Source: Cupriavidus necator N-1
GTDB lineage: Bacteria; Pseudomonadota; Gammaproteobacteria; Burkholderiales; Burkholderiaceae
Length of the DNA stretch: 64,000 nt
Direction of reading: 5' to 3'
NCBI RefSeq assembly: GCF_000219215.1
Contig: NC_015726.1
Span: 1,116,001-1,180,000, forward strand
Shown here in pieces: positions 28,485 to 36,984 of this stretch (the stretch's first letter is position 1; each line of letters starts with the position of its first letter). The notes under the pieces were generated by a model that saw only the letters and a list, made by a program, of their open reading frames with translations, made no database searches and was not told the DNA's origin. A program made the position numbers and the translations under genes.

Positions 28485-29594
28485 TTATGCGGCATAGGCT
28501 AGGTCGGACAGCAGCGCGCGCCAGTCGCCGCGCTGGCCCATGCTGCGCCAGAACTTGCGCAGGTCGGCGCGGCGCACGGTGAACTCGGCAAAGTGGTTCT
28601 CGCCGCCCAGCACCAGCGTAATGGCGCCGACCTGGCCGGCCACCAGCGCTTCCAGCGCCGGCGCGAACCAGTCGGCATCCAGCGCATGCATGCGGTCCAG
28701 CCACAGGCCCCAGTCTTCGGCGATATGGGCTTCGGTGGCGCTGTCGAGCATGGCCAGCACCGTGCCCTCCGTCCCGGCGGTGCCGGCCAGGCCGGCCGGC
28801 ACCGGCAGCACGCGGCTGCCGGCGGCCAGCGCCAGCCCGCTCAGGAAGGGATCGTTGCTCAGCACCGTATCGGCCAGCCGCGGCACCGGCTGCAGCGCGC
28901 CGCCGCCGTACAGCCAGACCGAATTGACCGGCGCCTCGCCGGCGGCCTCGCGGGCCTGGTTGACGCGGTGGTCATGCCAGGTCATCTGGACCTCGTTCTG
29001 CAGGCGGCGCCAGTCGCGGGCGCGCTCGCCGGCCTGCATCCAGATATCGATATTGCGGCCCGCCGCGCGCAGCGGCGTGGTCGCCTCCAGCGGGCCGAAT
29101 GCGGCCTCGGGCAGGTACCAGCGCTGCGGGCAGGGCGATTCCAGCGCGATGCCCGATTCCAGCAGCAGTGCGTCGATGGCGGCGCGCAGGGCGGTGGCTT
29201 CCTGCGGCCGGATGCCCAGTTGGGCGGGCGGCATCAGCACCAGGTGATCGCGCGCGGCATGGATGTGCACCGGCTGCAGGCAGGTCCAGGACTGGCCATC
29301 GGAGCTGGCGGGGACGGCGCCGCCACTGTCGGCCAGCCGCATATAGGGCGCCAGCGGCACCCGGACCGGGTCCAGCCCCGCCTTGCCGGCCAGCCAGCGC
29401 TCCTGCGGCAGGCTGCGCAGGAAGGGGTCTTCATGCCGCTCGCGCGGGCCGGGCTCGGCCCGGGTCAGCAACTTTCCGAGCGCCGGCAGCTCCAATTGCC
29501 GCAGCAGCGCGCCGGGAACGACATCGTCGCGGCCGTCGTCGCCGGCGCCCGGTGGGACGGAAAAGGGCACAATCAGGGTCAGGTGCGTCATCAT
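28485..29594 (-). CDS. RpfE-like conserved protein next to recJ
   Basis: A 369-residue protein that I recognise only loosely. Burkholderiaceae homologues are usually labelled regulatory protein RpfE-type, after the Xanthomonas gene beside recJ, and the fold resembles cofactor-independent phosphoglycerate mutase/alkaline-phosphatase relatives. Visible features: MTHLTLIVPFSVPPGA, ARDHLVLMPPAQLGI, TWHDHRVNQAREAAG, NSVWLYGGG. No signal peptide. Two adjacent ATGs (29592-29594 and 29589-29591) are equally possible. Its function is unknown, and the link to quorum sensing in Xanthomonas should not be assumed. Confidence 0.75.
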   Translation of the reverse strand: MMTHLTLIVPFSVPPGAGDDGRDDVVPGALLRQLELPALGKLLTRAEPGPRERHEDPFLRSLPQERWLAGKAGLDPVRVPLAPYMRLADSGGAVPASSDGQSWTCLQPVHIHAARDHLVLMPPAQLGIRPQEATALRAAIDALLLESGIALESPCPQRWYLPEAAFGPLEATTPLRAAGRNIDIWMQAGERARDWRRLQNEVQMTWHDHRVNQAREAAGEAPVNSVWLYGGGALQPVPRLADTVLSNDPFLSGLALAAGSRVLPVPAGLAGTAGTEGTVLAMLDSATEAHIAEDWGLWLDRMHALDADWFAPALEALVAGQVGAITLVLGGENHFAEFTVRRADLRKFWRSMGQRGDWRALLSDLAYAA

Positions 29595-29741
29595 GGTGGC
29601 GAGATTGTAAACTCCCGGCTGGCCGGCGCCAGTCCCGGGCGACGCCGTGGCGTGACCGGGACGGCGCCCGCCAAGGCTGCATGAGTGCCGCCAGCGCCCC
29701 CGGGGGGGCACCGGCGCTTTCCCGAAACAACAGGAATCCTC

Positions 29742-30992
29742 TTGAACTTTCCCTACGAGTGGCAGATCGGCTGGCGATATACCCGCGCAAGCAAGCGCGC
29801 CAGCCGCAATACCTTCATTTCGTTCATCTCGATGATCTCGATGTTCGGGATCGCCCTTGGCGTGGCCGCGCTGATCGTGGTGCTGTCGGTGATGAACGGG
29901 TTCCAGAAGGAAGTGCGCGACCGCATGCTGTCGGTGCTGGCGCATATCGAAGTGATCGGCCCGTCGGCGCTGCCGGACTGGCAGAAGACCGCCGCCGAGG
30001 CCTTGCAGAACAAGGAAGTGGTCGGCGCCGCGCCCTACGTCGCGGCCCAGGCCATGCTGACCCGCGACGACGCTGTGCGCGGCGTGCTGCTGCGCGGCGT
30101 GGAGCCGTCGCAGGAGCCCAAGGTCTCTGACATCGGCAACCAGTTCCGGGCCGGCAGCATGACGGCGCTGGCGCCGGGCGGCTTCGGCATTGCGCTGGGC
30201 AACGAGCTGGCCAACGCCATGGGCGTGCAGGTCGGCGACAAGGTCACGCTGGTGGCGCCGCAGGGCACCATGACGCCGGCGGGCGTGCTGCCGCGGCTCA
30301 AGCAGTTCACCGTGGTGGGCGTGTTCTCGTCCGGGCATTTCGAGTTCGACAGCGCGCTGGCGCTGGTCAACATGCACGACGCCGAGACCCTGTTCCGCCT
30401 GAGCGGCCCCACCGGCGTGCGCCTGAAGCTGCAGGACATGCAGCGCGCGCCGCAGGTGGCCAACGAGCTGGCCGGCACCATGTCGGGCGAGCTCTACCTG
30501 CGCGACTGGTCCAAGCAGAACCGCAACTGGTTTGCCGCGGTGCAGACCGAGAAGCGCATGATGTTCATCATCCTGACGCTGATCATCGCCGTGGCGGCAT
30601 TCAACCTGGTGTCCACGCTGGTGATGACCGTCACCGACAAGCAGGCCGATATCGCCATCCTGCGCACCATGGGCGCGCAGCCGGGCTCGATCATGAAGAT
30701 CTTTATCGTGCAGGGCGTGGCCATCGGCTTTATCGGCACCATCCTGGGCGTGGCCGGCGGCACGCTGATCGCCACCAATATCGACGTTATCGTGCCTTTC
30801 ATCGAGCGGCTGCTGCACGTGCAGTTCCTGCCGCGCGACATCTATTTCATCAGCGAACTGCCTTCGGATCCCCGCGTGAACGACATCGCCACCATCGGCA
30901 TCATTTCCTTTGTGCTGGCCACGCTGGCCACGCTCTATCCCAGCTGGCGTGCCGCCCGCGTCAACCCGGCGGAGGCGCTGCGCTATGAGTGA
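29742..30992 (+). CDS. lolC: Lipoprotein-releasing ABC transporter permease, LolC/LolE family
   Basis: A 416-residue inner-membrane permease with the LolCE layout: an N-terminal membrane helix ([27 protein letters not shown]), a large periplasmic domain (about 50-270), and three C-terminal helices ([74 protein letters not shown]). With LolD it releases outer-membrane-destined lipoproteins to LolA. The start is TTG at 29742, seven bases after AGGAA; an ATG at 29685 lacks a ribosome-binding site. It overlaps lolD by 8 bases. No second permease gene is present. Confidence 0.93.
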   Translation: MNFPYEWQIGWRYTRASKRASRNTFISFISMISMFGIALGVAALIVVLSVMNGFQKEVRDRMLSVLAHIEVIGPSALPDWQKTAAEALQNKEVVGAAPYVAAQAMLTRDDAVRGVLLRGVEPSQEPKVSDIGNQFRAGSMTALAPGGFGIALGNELANAMGVQVGDKVTLVAPQGTMTPAGVLPRLKQFTVVGVFSSGHFEFDSALALVNMHDAETLFRLSGPTGVRLKLQDMQRAPQVANELAGTMSGELYLRDWSKQNRNWFAAVQTEKRMMFIILTLIIAVAAFNLVSTLVMTVTDKQADIAILRTMGAQPGSIMKIFIVQGVAIGFIGTILGVAGGTLIATNIDVIVPFIERLLHVQFLPRDIYFISELPSDPRVNDIATIGIISFVLATLATLYPSWRAARVNPAEALRYE

Positions 30993-31725
30993 AGCCGTGT
31001 TGCACGCCGATACCCCCACGCCCGCCGCGGACCAGCCGCGCACCGGCTCGCCGGTGCTGGTGGCCGAGGGCCTGACCAAGCGTTTCCGCCAGGGCGAACT
31101 CGATGTGGACGTGCTGCGCGGCGTCGACGTGCGCGTCAATGCCGGAGAGAAGGTTGCCATCGTCGGCGCCTCGGGCTCGGGCAAGAGCACGCTGCTGCAT
31201 GTGCTGGGCGGGCTGGATGAGCCCGACTCCGGCCGCGTCGCGCTGCTCGGCAAGCCCTTCACGGCGCTGCGTGAACGCGAGCGCAACGTGGTGCGCAACC
31301 GCCAGCTGGGCTTCGTCTACCAGTTCCACCACCTGCTGCCGGAATTCACCGCGCTGGACAACGTGGCGATGCCGATGCGTATCCGCGGCCTGACCCAGCA
31401 TGACGCGCGCGGCGTGGCGCAGGCCATGCTGGAGCGCGTGGGCCTGGGCGGGCGCGCGAAGCACCGCCCGGGCGAGCTGTCCGGCGGCGAGCGCCAGCGC
31501 GTGGCCATCGCGCGCGCGCTGGTAGGGCAGCCGGCCTGCGTGCTGGCCGACGAACCCACCGGCAATCTCGACGACCACACCGCCGGCGGCGTCTATGACC
31601 TGATGCTGGAACTGTCGCGCACGCTCGGCACCAGCTTCATCATCGTCACCCACGACCTGGACCTGGCCGGCCGCTGCGACCGCGTGCTGCGGCTGCGCGA
31701 CGGGCACCTGCACCAGGAACGCTGA
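30985..31725 (+). CDS. lolD: Lipoprotein-releasing ABC transporter ATPase LolD
   Basis: A 246-residue ATPase. Walker A is GASGSGKST, the signature is LSGGERQRV, Walker B is [12 protein letters not shown], and the H-loop is in [12 protein letters not shown]. The N-terminal 24 residues are an extra Pro/Ala-rich stretch. The ATG lies within the last codons of the permease gene (ATGAGTGA overlap), typical of fixed stoichiometry. It powers lipoprotein release from the inner membrane. Confidence 0.96.
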   Translation: MSEAVLHADTPTPAADQPRTGSPVLVAEGLTKRFRQGELDVDVLRGVDVRVNAGEKVAIVGASGSGKSTLLHVLGGLDEPDSGRVALLGKPFTALRERERNVVRNRQLGFVYQFHHLLPEFTALDNVAMPMRIRGLTQHDARGVAQAMLERVGLGGRAKHRPGELSGGERQRVAIARALVGQPACVLADEPTGNLDDHTAGGVYDLMLELSRTLGTSFIIVTHDLDLAGRCDRVLRLRDGHLHQER

Positions 31726-31738
31726 GCCGGGCCGGCCC

Positions 31739-32599
31739 ATGTGGATCGACACTCATTGCCACCTCGACGCCAGCGAGTTCGACGCTGACCGCCAGCAGGT
31801 GGCCGACGCGGCCGAGGCTGCCGGCGTGCGCGGCATCGTGGTGCCGGCGGTGGCCGTCTGGAACTTCGATGCCGTGCGCGCGCTGGCGCGCCACGATGCG
31901 CGCTGCGTCTATGCACTCGGCATCCATCCGCTGTGCTCGCCCGGCGCCGGCCAGGCCGACCTTGACACGCTGCGGCGCGAGGTGGCGGCCAGCATGGGCG
32001 ACCCGCGCTTTGTCGGCATCGGCGAGATCGGGCTCGACTTCTTCGTCGCGGGGCTGGATGCGGAGCACCAGACCTGGCTCTACGCGGAGCAGCTGAAGAT
32101 CGCGCGGGAATTTGACCTGCCGGTGCTGCTGCATGTGCGCAAGTCACAGGACCAGGTTGGCGCGCAGCTGCGCAAGCTGGGCGTGAAGCGCGGCATTGCC
32201 CACGCTTTCAACGGCAGCAATGAACAGGCGCGGCGCTTTGTCGAGCAGGGCCTGAAGCTCGGCTTCGGCGGCAATGTCACCTTCAGCCGTGCGCGGCAGA
32301 TCCGCCGGCTGGCGACGGAGCTGCCGCTGGAGGCGCTGGTGCTGGAAACCGACGCACCCGACATGGCGCCGGCGTGGCTGTCTGACGATCAGTTCGGCGA
32401 ACAGCACAAGGCGCGCAACTCGCCCGCGGAGGTGGCGGGCGTAGCCCGTGTGATGGCGGAATTGCGCGGCATCGATGCGATGGCGCTGGCGCAGGCGACA
32501 TGGCGCAATGCCGTGGATGCGATGCCGCGGCTGGCAGCGTTTGCGGACACCATGGCGCCTCCGGTTTCCGCCGGACACACAACTTCCAATTCTTCTTGA
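31739..32599 (+). CDS. tatD: TatD-family metal-dependent hydrolase
   Basis: A 286-residue TIM-barrel hydrolase; family members are Mg-dependent DNases. Metal ligands are visible in DTHCHLD (start), GEIGLDF, LLHVRKS, AHAFNGS and LETDAPDM. It begins 14 bases after lolD. The tail TMAPPVSAGHTTSNSS is followed by a TGA stop that overlaps the TTGAC at 32596-32600, after which the IS element begins; the C-terminus therefore lies exactly at the disturbed junction and may be native or slightly altered. Confidence 0.92.
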   Translation: MWIDTHCHLDASEFDADRQQVADAAEAAGVRGIVVPAVAVWNFDAVRALARHDARCVYALGIHPLCSPGAGQADLDTLRREVAASMGDPRFVGIGEIGLDFFVAGLDAEHQTWLYAEQLKIAREFDLPVLLHVRKSQDQVGAQLRKLGVKRGIAHAFNGSNEQARRFVEQGLKLGFGGNVTFSRARQIRRLATELPLEALVLETDAPDMAPAWLSDDQFGEQHKARNSPAEVAGVARVMAELRGIDAMALAQATWRNAVDAMPRLAAFADTMAPPVSAGHTTSNSS

Positions 32600-32672
32600 C
32601 CAGGTGCGCGGCAAGCCTCGGCCTTTAGGCCGGAGAAGGATAGCGCGGACGCCGTCGGCGTCCTTTCGGCGG

Positions 32673-32987
32673 CTAATGCGGCGTCTGTTGTTGCTCAATG
32701 TATTGGCGGATGATCTCGATGGGCGCACCGCCGCAGCTCCCTGCGAAGTAAGACGGCGACCACAGCGCACCGCCCCATAGCTTCTTGCTGATGCTCGGGT
32801 AGTTCTTCTTTCGGATCATACGGCTGGATACCCCTTTCAAGCTGTTTACCAGTGCGGACACAGCGACCTTTGGCGGGTAGTTCACAAGAAGGTGAACGTG
32901 ATCGTCCTCCCCATCGAACTCCACCAGTTCAGCTTCGAAATCTGCGCAAACGCCGGTAAATATGTCGCGCAGGTCCTCTGCCGAATG
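32673..32987 (-). pseudogene. tnpA: TnpA (HUH Y1 transposase), N-terminally truncated
   Basis: The frame reads HSAEDLRDIFTGVCADF, then VEFDGEDDHVHLLVNYPPK (HUH motif), LKGVSSRMIR and WSPSYFAGSCGG. It ends IIRQYIEQQQTPH, which carries the catalytic Tyr. Upstream of residue HSAED there is an in-frame stop, and about 35-40 N-terminal residues of a normal TnpA of about 130 are missing. A GTG at 32924 could start an 83-residue fragment. The protein is unlikely to transpose the element by itself. Confidence 0.8.
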
Positions 32988-33026
32988 TCATTGTCGTCGC
33001 TCATAGGCCAAGAGTATGATTGGGCC

Positions 33027-34187
33027 ATGCAGCGTCTTCAAGCCTTCAAATACGAATTGATGCCGAACGGCGAGCAGCAGCGCAACATGCGCCGTTATGC
33101 CGGATCGTGCCGGTTCGTCTATAACAAGGCGCTGGCGTTGCAGAAACAGCGTTACGATCAAGGCGAAAAGAAGCTCAGCTATGCCGGTCTGTGTAAGCAA
33201 CTCACGGAGTGGCGCAACAGCACGGAAACAGCATGGCTGGCCGATGCACCAGTCCATCCTCTTCAACAGACGCTCAAGGACTTGGAGCGGGCCTACACAA
33301 ATTTCTTCGCAAAACGGGCCGACTTCCCGCGTTTCAAGAAGAAGGGTCTGGGCGACAGTTTCCGCTATCCCGACCAGAAGCAAATCAAGCTTGATCAGAC
33401 CAACTCGCGTATCTTTTTGCCCAAGCTGGGCTGGCTGCGATACAGGAACAGCCGCGACGTACTCGGTGAGGTACGCAATGCCTGCGTCAGTCTTTCGGGC
33501 GGCAAGTGGTTTGTTTCGATCCAGACTGAGCGGAAGGTCGAGCGACCTGTGCCGAAAGCCACCAGCGCCATCGGCATCGACATGGGCATCGCTCGCTTTG
33601 CCACCATGAGCGATGGCACTTTCCTCGCGCCGCTCAACAGCTTTAGGAAGCACGAAGCCAGACTGCGCCGTGCGCAGCGGGCGATGAGCCGCAAGGCGAA
33701 ATTCAGCAACAACTGGAAGAAGTCCAAGGCCCGAATCCAGCGTATCCACGCACGCATCGGTAACGCCCGCCTCGACTACCTGCACAAAGCCACGACCACG
33801 ATCAGCGAAAATCAAGCGATGGTGTGTATCGAGGACCTGAAGGTACGGAACATGTCCAAGTCAGCGGCCGGTTCAAGCGGGCAACCGGGCAAGAACGTCA
33901 GGGCCAAGTCCGGCCTGAACAAGGCCATCCTCGATCAGGGTTGGTACGAGTTCGGGCGTCAACTGGAATACAAGCTAGCGTGGAATGGCGGCTGGCTAAT
34001 AGCTGTGCCGCCACAGCACACCAGTCGCACGTGCCCTTGCTGCGGGCATGTATCTGCCGAGAACCGGCAGAGCCAGGCGAGCTTCGCCTGTGTGGCATGC
34101 GGCTATGCGAATCACGCCGACGTGGTCGGCGCGATCAACATTTTGGCGCGGGGGCACCGCGTTGCAGCCTGTGGAGAGTCGGCGTAG
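33027..34187 (+). CDS. tnpB: TnpB RNA-guided endonuclease (OrfB)
   Basis: A 386-residue TnpB, ancestor-type of Cas12. The RuvC-like catalytic residues are all present: Asp185 (GIDMGIARFA), Glu269 (CIEDLKVRNM) and Asp365 (ADVVGAINI). The zinc ribbon is intact (CPCCG at 336-340 and CVACG at 355-359). The N-terminal region (MQRLQAFKYELMPNGEQQ) is family-typical. TnpB cuts DNA using an RNA from its own 3' end, helping the element persist. Its codon use is less GC-rich than the neighbours. The ATG at 33027 is chosen because the frame upstream is tnpA antisense. Confidence 0.93.
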   Translation: MQRLQAFKYELMPNGEQQRNMRRYAGSCRFVYNKALALQKQRYDQGEKKLSYAGLCKQLTEWRNSTETAWLADAPVHPLQQTLKDLERAYTNFFAKRADFPRFKKKGLGDSFRYPDQKQIKLDQTNSRIFLPKLGWLRYRNSRDVLGEVRNACVSLSGGKWFVSIQTERKVERPVPKATSAIGIDMGIARFATMSDGTFLAPLNSFRKHEARLRRAQRAMSRKAKFSNNWKKSKARIQRIHARIGNARLDYLHKATTTISENQAMVCIEDLKVRNMSKSAAGSSGQPGKNVRAKSGLNKAILDQGWYEFGRQLEYKLAWNGGWLIAVPPQHTSRTCPCCGHVSAENRQSQASFACVACGYANHADVVGAINILARGHRVAACGESA

Positions 34188-34313
34188 TCAAGCCGCTCTA
34201 CGAAGCAGGAACCCACCGAAGTGACTACGTAGAGCATCACGTAGCGCCGTAGGAATCCTCGTCCTTTCCGCCGTAAGGCGGCAGCCGAAGGCTGAGGACG
34301 GGGGGGATGTCAA
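34188..34313 (+). ncRNA. Candidate right-end guide RNA scaffold (omegaRNA) for TnpB
   Basis: In IS605 elements the guide RNA covers the tnpB 3' end and the right end, with the guide taken from the flanking DNA. Here the right end holds nested stems: GTCC with GGAC enclosing CCGCC-GTAA-GGCGG and CAGCC-GAA-GGCTG. The guide would begin at 34314 and so derive from the comEC remnant. The 5' end probably lies within tnpB and cannot be set by eye. Confidence 0.45.
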
Positions 34314-35787
34314 TACGCCTATTGGCTGCTGGCGCAAGGCTATGGCGCCACCGGCTATGTGCGCAGTGCGCAGGGCCCGCTCCAGGATGTGTCAGGAGAG
34401 CGGCTGGCGCGGCAAATAGAAGCCTGGCGCGCCGCCGTGCGCGATCACCTGCGCGCGGCACTGCCGGCCGATGCGCGCTTCGGTCCGGTGCTGATCGCAC
34501 TGGTCATTGGCGACCAGCGTGGCATCGACGCGGACGACTGGCAACTGTTCCAGCGCACCGGCGTCAGCCACCTGGTTGCGATCTCCGGGCTGCATATCAC
34601 CATGATCGCCGGCATGGCGGCGTCGCTTGCCGGGCTGCTGTGGCGGCATTCGTTCTGACTCGGCCGCTGGCTGCGCCGGCCGTTGCCGCTGTGGCTGCCG
34701 GCCCGGCAGGCCGCGCTGGTGGCGGCCGTGGCCAGCGCGCTGGCTTACGGATTGCTGGCCGGCATGCAGATCCCGGCGCTGCGCACCGTGGCCATGCTCT
34801 GCGTGGCGGCCATTGCGGTGTGGGGTGCGCGTGCGCCGCCCGCCTCGGTGGCGCTGGCCTGGGCGGCGCTGGTGGCATTGCTGCTGGATCCGTGGGCGGT
34901 GATGTTGCCCGGCTTCTGGCTGTCCTTCGGCGCGGTGGTGGTGATCTTCTTCGCGGCCCGGCCCGGGCGGGATGCTTCGACGCAAGGGCGTTGGCAACGC
35001 ATGCGTTCCACGCTCGCCGCCGGGGCGCGCACGCAGTGGGCCGTGACCATCGGGCTGGTGCTGCTGACGTTGGTGCTGTTCGGCCAGGTATCGGTGGTGT
35101 CGCCGTTGGTCAATGCGGTGGCGATTCCGCTCGTCAGCCTGGTGGTGACGCCGCTGGCATTGCTCGGCGCGGCCTTGCCGATGGCACTGGCCGGGCCGGT
35201 GCTGGCGGTGGCCCACCTGGCCATGGTGGCGCTGGCCGCGGTGCTGGGCTGGCTTTCCGCGCTGCCATGGGCGATGTGGGAAGCGGCCAGCGCGGGGCCG
35301 TTGGCGCTGGTGCTGGCCGCGCTCGGGGTCGGGCTGCTGGTCGCGCCGGTCGCCACCGCGCGCGTGCGCCTGCACGGCGGGCTAGCGGTTGGCATAACCC
35401 AGCTGGAACACCGCCGCCGACGGGCGCACCGCCTCCAGCCAGGCTGCGCCGGACGAGGTGCCGCTGCCATGGTGGGCCACCACCAGCACGTCGGCACGCA
35501 GCGCCTCGGCCGGCAACCTGTCGATCAACGCACGCTTGCGCTTTACCGTGCTGCATCCGCTCGCGGAGCAGGCGCAGCAGGCCGCCATTGCCAGCAATGC
35601 GCGCAGCTGCGTTCGCCACCCGACTGGCGAAGTGTGGGAGCGCTGCGGCCGCGCGGGTGTCCTGCGCTACCGGACCGATGAAACCGGCGCGGTGACCATG
35701 GACACCGCGCCCGGGGGCTTTGCGTTGTCAATGTTCCGGCAGGCGCAGCCGCGCTACTGGCGGGCGCGACCGCCGGCGCCGCGTTAG
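34314..35787 (+). pseudogene. comEC: comEC/rec2 remnant, truncated, interrupted and partly inverted
   Basis: A remnant of the DNA-uptake channel of natural transformation. It starts mid-protein directly at the IS right end (YWLLAQGYGATGYVRSAQG), so the N-terminal part is gone. The competence domain follows (ALVIGDQRGID, VSHLVAISGLHITMIAGMAAS) but is broken by an in-frame TGA at 34656-34658, then resumes in the same frame to about 35380. The metallo-beta-lactamase part is scrambled: ADVLVVAHHGSGTSSGAAW through FQLGYANR lies on the minus strand (about 35382-35535), while VLHPLAEQ...NARSC and RHPTGEVWER lie on the plus strand around 35540-35660. About 100 residues are missing. Confidence 0.88.
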
Positions 35788-35791
35788 CGAG

Positions 35792-36730
35792 TCAGCTGGC
35801 CTTGCGGCGGCGCGTGCGGGTGGCGGGCGTGGCTGGCTCGGCCGCAGCGGGCCTGGCGCGGCTTCGTGCCGGCGGTACTGGCCGGGCCGGCTCCGCACCG
35901 GCGATGCGCCGTTCGCGCAGATGCGCCTTGGCGCGCTGCAGGCGGGGGGCGACGGTGTCCGCGCGCGCCAGCGCCACGCCGGCGGCCAGGACGTCGCCCA
36001 GCACCAGGTGGCTGATGCGCGAGGTCATCGGCGTGTAGACCTCGCTGTCTTCCTCGACGTCGGAAAACACACACACGTCGGCCAGCCGAGCCAGCGGCGA
36101 GCCGCTGTGCGTGATCGCCAGCACGCTGGCGCCGCTGCTGCGCGCCAGCGTGGCGGCGGTCAGCATGTCCCAGGTGCGGCCGCTGTTGGAGACCAGCACG
36201 GCCACGTCGCCACGGGCGAGCAGCGCGGCCGACATGCTGAACACATGCGGGTCGGAATACGCAACGGTCGGCATGCCCAGGCGGAAGAACTTGTGCTGGA
36301 TATCCAGCGCGACGATGCCGGAGTTGCCGCAGCCGTAGAACTCGATGCGCCGCGCGCCGGCGAGCAGCTGGATGCCATGCTCGATCTGGTCGGCGGAGAG
36401 CGCATTGCGCACGCTCATCAGCGTGGCAATGGTGCGGTCGAAGACCTTGCCGGCGATGTCCGCGGGGCGGTCGTCGGCCGCTACGTCCTGGTGCACGAAG
36501 GGCGTGCCGCCACCGACGTTCTGCGCGAACTGCAGCTTGAATTCGCGGAAGCCGTCGTAGCCCAGCGCCGCGCAGAAGCGCGCGATGGTGGGCTGCGACA
36601 CGCCGGCGCGCTCAGCCAGTTCGGGCATCGACAGCCGGATCACGGCGGCGCCATGCCGGGCGACATAGTCGGCCAGGCGGCGTTCAGAAGGGCGGAGCGT
36701 GTCGTAGACGGCTAGGATTCGGTCGCGCAT
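35792..36730 (-). CDS. hexR: RpiR/MurR-family regulator, HexR-like
   Basis: A 312-residue regulator with an N-terminal HTH_6 domain (RLSMPELAERAGVSQPTIARFCAALGYDGFREFKL) and a sugar-phosphate-binding SIS domain (about 125-255; YGCGNSGIVALDIQHKFFRLG, VSNSGRTWDML). HexR represses Entner-Doudoroff genes and is released by 2-keto-3-deoxy-6-phosphogluconate. Divergence from edd and a palindrome 33 bases upstream of this start support the name. The C-terminus has an unusual 40-residue Ala/Pro/Arg-rich tail ending TRTRRRKAS. Convergent with the comEC remnant, 4 bases apart. Confidence 0.88.
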   Translation of the reverse strand: MRDRILAVYDTLRPSERRLADYVARHGAAVIRLSMPELAERAGVSQPTIARFCAALGYDGFREFKLQFAQNVGGGTPFVHQDVAADDRPADIAGKVFDRTIATLMSVRNALSADQIEHGIQLLAGARRIEFYGCGNSGIVALDIQHKFFRLGMPTVAYSDPHVFSMSAALLARGDVAVLVSNSGRTWDMLTAATLARSSGASVLAITHSGSPLARLADVCVFSDVEEDSEVYTPMTSRISHLVLGDVLAAGVALARADTVAPRLQRAKAHLRERRIAGAEPARPVPPARSRARPAAAEPATPATRTRRRKAS

Positions 36731-36762
36731 GGCGGCGGGGTGGCAGTGTCGGGGGTTCGGAT

Positions 36763-36779
36763 ATGTAGAGATTCTACAT
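36763..36779. promoter_or_regulatory. HexR-type palindrome near hexR
   Basis: A perfect 17-base palindrome ATGTAGA-GAT-TCTACAT, 33 bases before the hexR start. It shares TGTAGA-N3-TCTACA with the site before edd, suggesting autoregulation of hexR by the same protein. Confidence 0.78.
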
Positions 36780-36876
36780 CGGATGGCGCCGCATCTTGCC
36801 CGAAATGGTGCGTCGTCCGCCCTGGGGGTTTGCCCTGATTCCGGGAATTTCTGCGCAATTGTGATGCATGAGCGGG

Positions 36877-36929
36877 TCGACGGCGCGCTTGTGCTCGGTA
36901 TAATGGCAGCGATCTGTAGAAAATCTACA
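36877..36929 (+). promoter_or_regulatory. edd promoter with downstream HexR-type operator
   Basis: TCGACG (36877-36882), 16 bases, then a perfect TATAAT (36899-36904). The palindrome TGTAGA-AAA-TCTACA (36915-36929) begins a few bases past the expected transcription start, a position where a bound repressor would block elongation or promoter clearance. Confidence 0.8.
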
Positions 36930-36984
36930 TGCGATGGCGCGGCATTGCCGCGCTGCCACCCAGCCCACAAGGAACGTCTCCGCC

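Larger units (their letters stand above)
32601..34313. mobile_element. IS200/IS605-family element, tnpA decayed, tnpB intact
   Basis: A single-strand-transposing element without terminal inverted repeats. The left end follows TTGAC, a pentanucleotide of the kind used as target and TAM, and holds two hairpins (CGGCC-TTTA-GGCCG and GGACGCC-GTC-GGCGTCC). A truncated tnpA runs outward on the minus strand and tnpB on the plus strand, the divergent IS605 order. The right end has nested hairpins (CCGCC-GTAA-GGCGG, CAGCC-GAA-GGCTG) and finishes with GATGTCAA near 34313, as in many family members. It lies precisely between tatD and the comEC remnant. Exact ends are inferred. Confidence 0.8.

Noticed and set aside
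34314..35787. comEC as two or three separate small functional genes
   Set aside because: The pieces are consecutive parts of one protein with missing, stopped and inverted segments, so decay is the simpler reading.
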